A stretch of 8,997 nucleotides of DNA from Clostridia bacterium (GTDB taxonomy: Bacteria > Bacillota_A > Clostridia > Oscillospirales > CAG-272), in contig JAFVYX010000022.1 of the NCBI GenBank assembly GCA_017500625.1, positions 1 to 8,997 on the forward strand, given 5' to 3'. Both the position numbers and the translations under genes were made by a program. The notes below the pieces were generated by a model. The model had not been told where the DNA came from. It worked only from the letters and a program-made list of their open reading frames with translations, and made no database searches. Shown here in pieces: positions 6,979-8,997 of this stretch. Positions within the stretch are counted from its first letter, which is position 1. Each line of letters starts with the position of its first letter.

Positions 6979-8577
6979 ATGTCACGCACCCCTATGCTCG
7001 GCCTGATGCTGGACTGCTCCCGCAACGCCGTTTTTTCGCCTGCGGCGGTCCGCCGCCTTATCGACCTCCTTGCCAAAATGGGCTACAACACCCTGCAGCT
7101 CTATACCGAGGACACCTACGAGGTGGACGGCGAGCCCTTCTTCGGCTACCTGCGCGGCCGCTACACCAAGGACGAGCTTCGCGCCCTTGACGCTTACGCC
7201 GCCTCTCGCGGCATCGAGCTTCAGCCCTGCATTCAGACCCTCGCGCACCTCAACGCGATCTTCCGTTGGGAGGTCTATAAGCCGATCAACGACCAGGCCG
7301 ACACTCTCCTTGTCGGTGAGGAGCGCACCTATGAGCTGATCGACCGTATGTTTGCCTCGTGTGCCGAATGCTTCACCTCGCGCCGTATCCACATCGGCTT
7401 TGACGAGGCGTTTGCCCTCGGCCGCGGCAAGTACCTCGATAAGTACGGCAAGAAGTCTCACGCCGAGATCATGATGCCCCACCTCGCCCGTGTCTGCGAG
7501 CTGGCTGAGAAATACGGCTTCCGCCCGATGGCGTGGGGCGATATGTTCTTCCGCGAGGCGGCAAACGGCGGCTGGTATGGCTCGCGTCTCATCTGCCCCG
7601 AGAAGATCGCCGAAAAGATCCCCGAGAATCTCGATATCGTCTACTGGGATTATTACCACGAGAACGAGGCCTCCTATCGCCTGATGCTTGACGGCTTCAC
7701 CAAGTTCCGCCCCGCCGAGGAGCTTATTTTTGCGGGCGGTGTCTGGTCTTGGACGAGTATGGTGCCTCACAACGATTATTCGATCAGCACCACCCGTGCC
7801 GCGCTCAACGTCTGCGCCGAGGTCGGCGTACGCGATATCCTGATGACGCTGTGGGGCAACGACGGCGGCGAATGCTCGGCCTTCTCTCTTCTGCCCTCGC
7901 TCTTCTACACCGCTGAGCACGCTCGCGGCAATACCGATATGGTGGCCATCAAGGAAAAGTTCCTCGCCACGTTCGGTATGGAGTTTGACGATATGATGGC
8001 TCTCGACCTGCCCGACGCGATCGGCAAGGCCGCCTACGGCAACCGCAATGCCTCAAAGCACGGCCTTTACAACGATCCCTTCCTCGGCATTATGGACGGA
8101 ACGCTCTATGAGGGCGGCACCGCTCACTTCCGCCGCTCGGCCAAAAAGCTCCGTGCGATCGCCAAAAAGGGAGGCGAGTTTGCCTACCTCTTCGATACCG
8201 AGGCCAAGCTCTGCTCTCTCCTTGAGGTGAAGTATGAGCTGGGCGTGCGCCTGCGTGCCGCCTACAAGGCGAACGACCGTGAGGGCCTCACCGTCGCCCT
8301 CACCGATCTGAAGCGCGCCCGTCGCCGCCTTGAGATCTTTGCCGCCGCCTATGCCGACGCGTGGGAAAGAGAGAAGAAGCCGCAGGGCTATGAGCTTCAG
8401 GACGTCCGCCTCGGCGGTATGCTTCACCGTCTTGATTCCTGCATCAAAAAGCTCTCGGAGTACCTGGACGGCAAGCGCGCCGAGATCCCCGAGCTTTGCG
8501 AGGAGATCCTGCGCCTGCCGAGCATCGCGCGTGACTGGTGGCAGATCAACACCCCCTCGATCATCTATACCTATTAA
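6979..8577 (+). CDS. Cytoplasmic GH20 beta-N-acetylhexosaminidase, GcnA-like
   Basis: This 532-residue enzyme of glycoside hydrolase family 20 would remove terminal GlcNAc or GalNAc from oligosaccharides by substrate-assisted catalysis. The TIM barrel starts almost at the N-terminus (PMLGLMLDCSRNAV, then YNTLQLYTEDTYEV and YLRGRYTKDEL). It contains QTLAHLNAIFRW, the catalytic Asp-Glu pair D142-E143 in HIGFDEAF, MAWGDMFF, YWDYYHE, GGVWSWTSM and TLWGNDGGE. A charged helical C-terminal region covers about residues 390-532. This pattern resembles Streptococcus GcnA-type GH20 enzymes. There is no signal peptide or membrane segment, so it acts inside the cell on imported sugars. AAAGGAG lies upstream of ATG 6979. 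Its free GlcNAc/GalNAc product is the substrate expected for the NahK encoded upstream. Family is secure; linkage specificity is unknown. Confidence 0.9.
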   Translation: MSRTPMLGLMLDCSRNAVFSPAAVRRLIDLLAKMGYNTLQLYTEDTYEVDGEPFFGYLRGRYTKDELRALDAYAASRGIELQPCIQTLAHLNAIFRWEVYKPINDQADTLLVGEERTYELIDRMFASCAECFTSRRIHIGFDEAFALGRGKYLDKYGKKSHAEIMMPHLARVCELAEKYGFRPMAWGDMFFREAANGGWYGSRLICPEKIAEKIPENLDIVYWDYYHENEASYRLMLDGFTKFRPAEELIFAGGVWSWTSMVPHNDYSISTTRAALNVCAEVGVRDILMTLWGNDGGECSAFSLLPSLFYTAEHARGNTDMVAIKEKFLATFGMEFDDMMALDLPDAIGKAAYGNRNASKHGLYNDPFLGIMDGTLYEGGTAHFRRSAKKLRAIAKKGGEFAYLFDTEAKLCSLLEVKYELGVRLRAAYKANDREGLTVALTDLKRARRRLEIFAAAYADAWEREKKPQGYELQDVRLGGMLHRLDSCIKKLSEYLDGKRAEIPELCEEILRLPSIARDWWQINTPSIIYTY

Positions 8578-8581
8578 AACC

Positions 8582-8617
8582 AAGGGAGAGCCACTGCGGT
8601 GGCCCTCCCTTTCTCCT
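8582..8617 (+). terminator. Rho-independent terminator after the first GH20 gene
   Basis: AAGGGAGAGCCAC (8582-8594) pairs with GTGGCCCTCCCTT (8599-8611), with one A-C mismatch, around a TGCG loop. A pyrimidine-rich TTTCTCCTT tail follows. It begins 5 bases past the GH20 stop. Confidence 0.75.
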
Positions 8618-8670
8618 TCCCGTTTTTCCCGTGCGCCGTTTACGAAAAAATCCGAAAATTCCCGTAAGAA

Positions 8671-8699
8671 TTGACTTTTATCGTTGTCTGTGTTACTGT
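8671..8699 (+). promoter_or_regulatory. Promoter for the second GH20-like gene
   Basis: TTGACT (8671-8676) is followed after 17 bases by TACTGT (8694-8699). This mirrors the layout before the first GH20 gene, suggesting the duplicated gene kept its own promoter. CTGT-TAAT-ACAG (8696-8707) overlaps the -10 box as a possible half-symmetric site. Confidence 0.5.
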
Positions 8700-8733
8700 T
8701 AATACAGATACTTTATCCATAAGGAGGTCTCCT

Positions 8734-8997
8734 ATGTCCGCATCTCCCATGCTCGGCGTGATGCTCAATTGCTCGCGCAACGCCGTTTCTCTTCGCGAGG
8801 CGGGTGCTATAGAATCCGATCACAATGCTGCGGCTCTTGCGGCTTATGAGGCAGACATTGCACTCAAGGAAGCAGGCTCCGGTAAGGCTATAAAGGGTAA
8901 CTTCGTTTCAGATTACGACGCCGCTATGGCTCTTCGCGAGGCAGGTGCTATAGAATCCGATCACAATGCTGCGGCTCTTGCGGCTTATGAGGCAGAC
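8734..8997 (+). CDS. Chimeric partial ORF: GH20-like N-terminus joined to Ala-rich repeats
   Basis: ATG 8734 has AAGGAGG 6 bases upstream and opens 88 codons with no stop before the window edge. Residues 1-18 (MSASPMLGVMLNCSRNAV) match the start of the preceding GH20 enzyme almost residue for residue, so the gene begins as a tandem paralogue. From about residue 19-24 the similarity stops: the barrel sequence expected next is absent. In its place is an Ala/Glu-rich segment with a 47-residue period made of two diverged units (YEADIALKEAGSGK and YDAAMALREAGAIE). Codon use changes with it: after the join, 1 of 21 alanine codons is GCC, the dominant form in the neighbours, and ATA and GAA appear. 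The join falls in a short stretch (CTTCGCGAGGC) present in both repeat copies. It could be a real fusion, a recombination product or an assembly chimera. I do not recognise the repeat family. Confidence 0.6.
   Translation, partial: MSASPMLGVMLNCSRNAVSLREAGAIESDHNAAALAAYEADIALKEAGSGKAIKGNFVSDYDAAMALREAGAIESDHNAAALAAYEAD
8789..8997 (+). repeat. Near-identical 68-bp direct repeat, 141-bp period
   Basis: Bases 8789-8856 recur at 8930-8997 with a single change (G at 8802, A at 8943). The period is 141 bp, or 47 codons, so the reading frame is kept. The second copy ends exactly at the window edge, so more copies may follow. At protein level each period splits into units of 23 and 24 residues sharing a Y-[DE]-A-x-x-A-L-[KR]-E-A-G core. 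Confidence 0.92.

Noticed and set aside
1..8997. CRISPR array, tRNA, rRNA, insertion sequence or riboswitch
   Set aside because: I saw no spaced short repeats, tRNA-like arms, transposase motifs, terminal inverted repeats or long structured leaders; the gaps are short and explained by promoters and terminators.

Overview
The window looks like chromosomal DNA from a gut-type anaerobic Firmicute of the class Clostridia. Coding regions are GC-rich (GCC, GAG and CGC preferred) and gaps are AT-rich. Starts carry strong AGGAGG-type ribosome binding sites, promoters are consensus sigma-A, and the regulator is a PocR-domain AraC protein. NagB carries the variant active-site loop that I recall from Bacillus NagB. 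The taxon is an inference. Both ends cut through genes, so this is probably a short contig from an assembly.

Left part (minus strand): fucI (L-fucose isomerase) runs off the left edge, lacking only its last few codons, and has a clear promoter. A 263-bp gap follows, holding that promoter, a possible 24-codon ORF and a hairpin terminator. Beyond it is a two-gene minus-strand unit: a PocR/AraC-type regulator followed by a creatininase-family metal amidohydrolase.

Middle (plus strand): divergently from the regulator lies nahK-nagB-nagA, with a perfect-spacing promoter whose -35 box abuts the -35 box of the regulator's own promoter. The three genes encode an N-acetylhexosamine kinase, GlcN-6-P deaminase and GlcNAc-6-P deacetylase, and a rho-independent terminator follows nagA.

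Right part (plus strand): a cytoplasmic GcnA-like GH20 beta-N-acetylhexosaminidase has its own promoter and terminator. A second gene then begins almost identically at the N-terminus, so it is a tandem GH20 paralogue. After about 18-23 codons it switches abruptly into an alanine-rich, 47-residue-period repeat with different codon use, which runs to the window edge. This is the oddest part of the window: either a real fusion or recombination, or an assembly chimera at a repeat.

Taken together this is a host-glycan (mucin or milk-oligosaccharide type) salvage locus. GH20 would release GlcNAc/GalNAc from imported oligosaccharides, NahK would phosphorylate the free sugar, NagA and NagB would feed it to fructose-6-P, and FucI would start L-fucose breakdown. 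No transporter, fuculokinase, aldolase or sugar-phosphate mutase is visible here.
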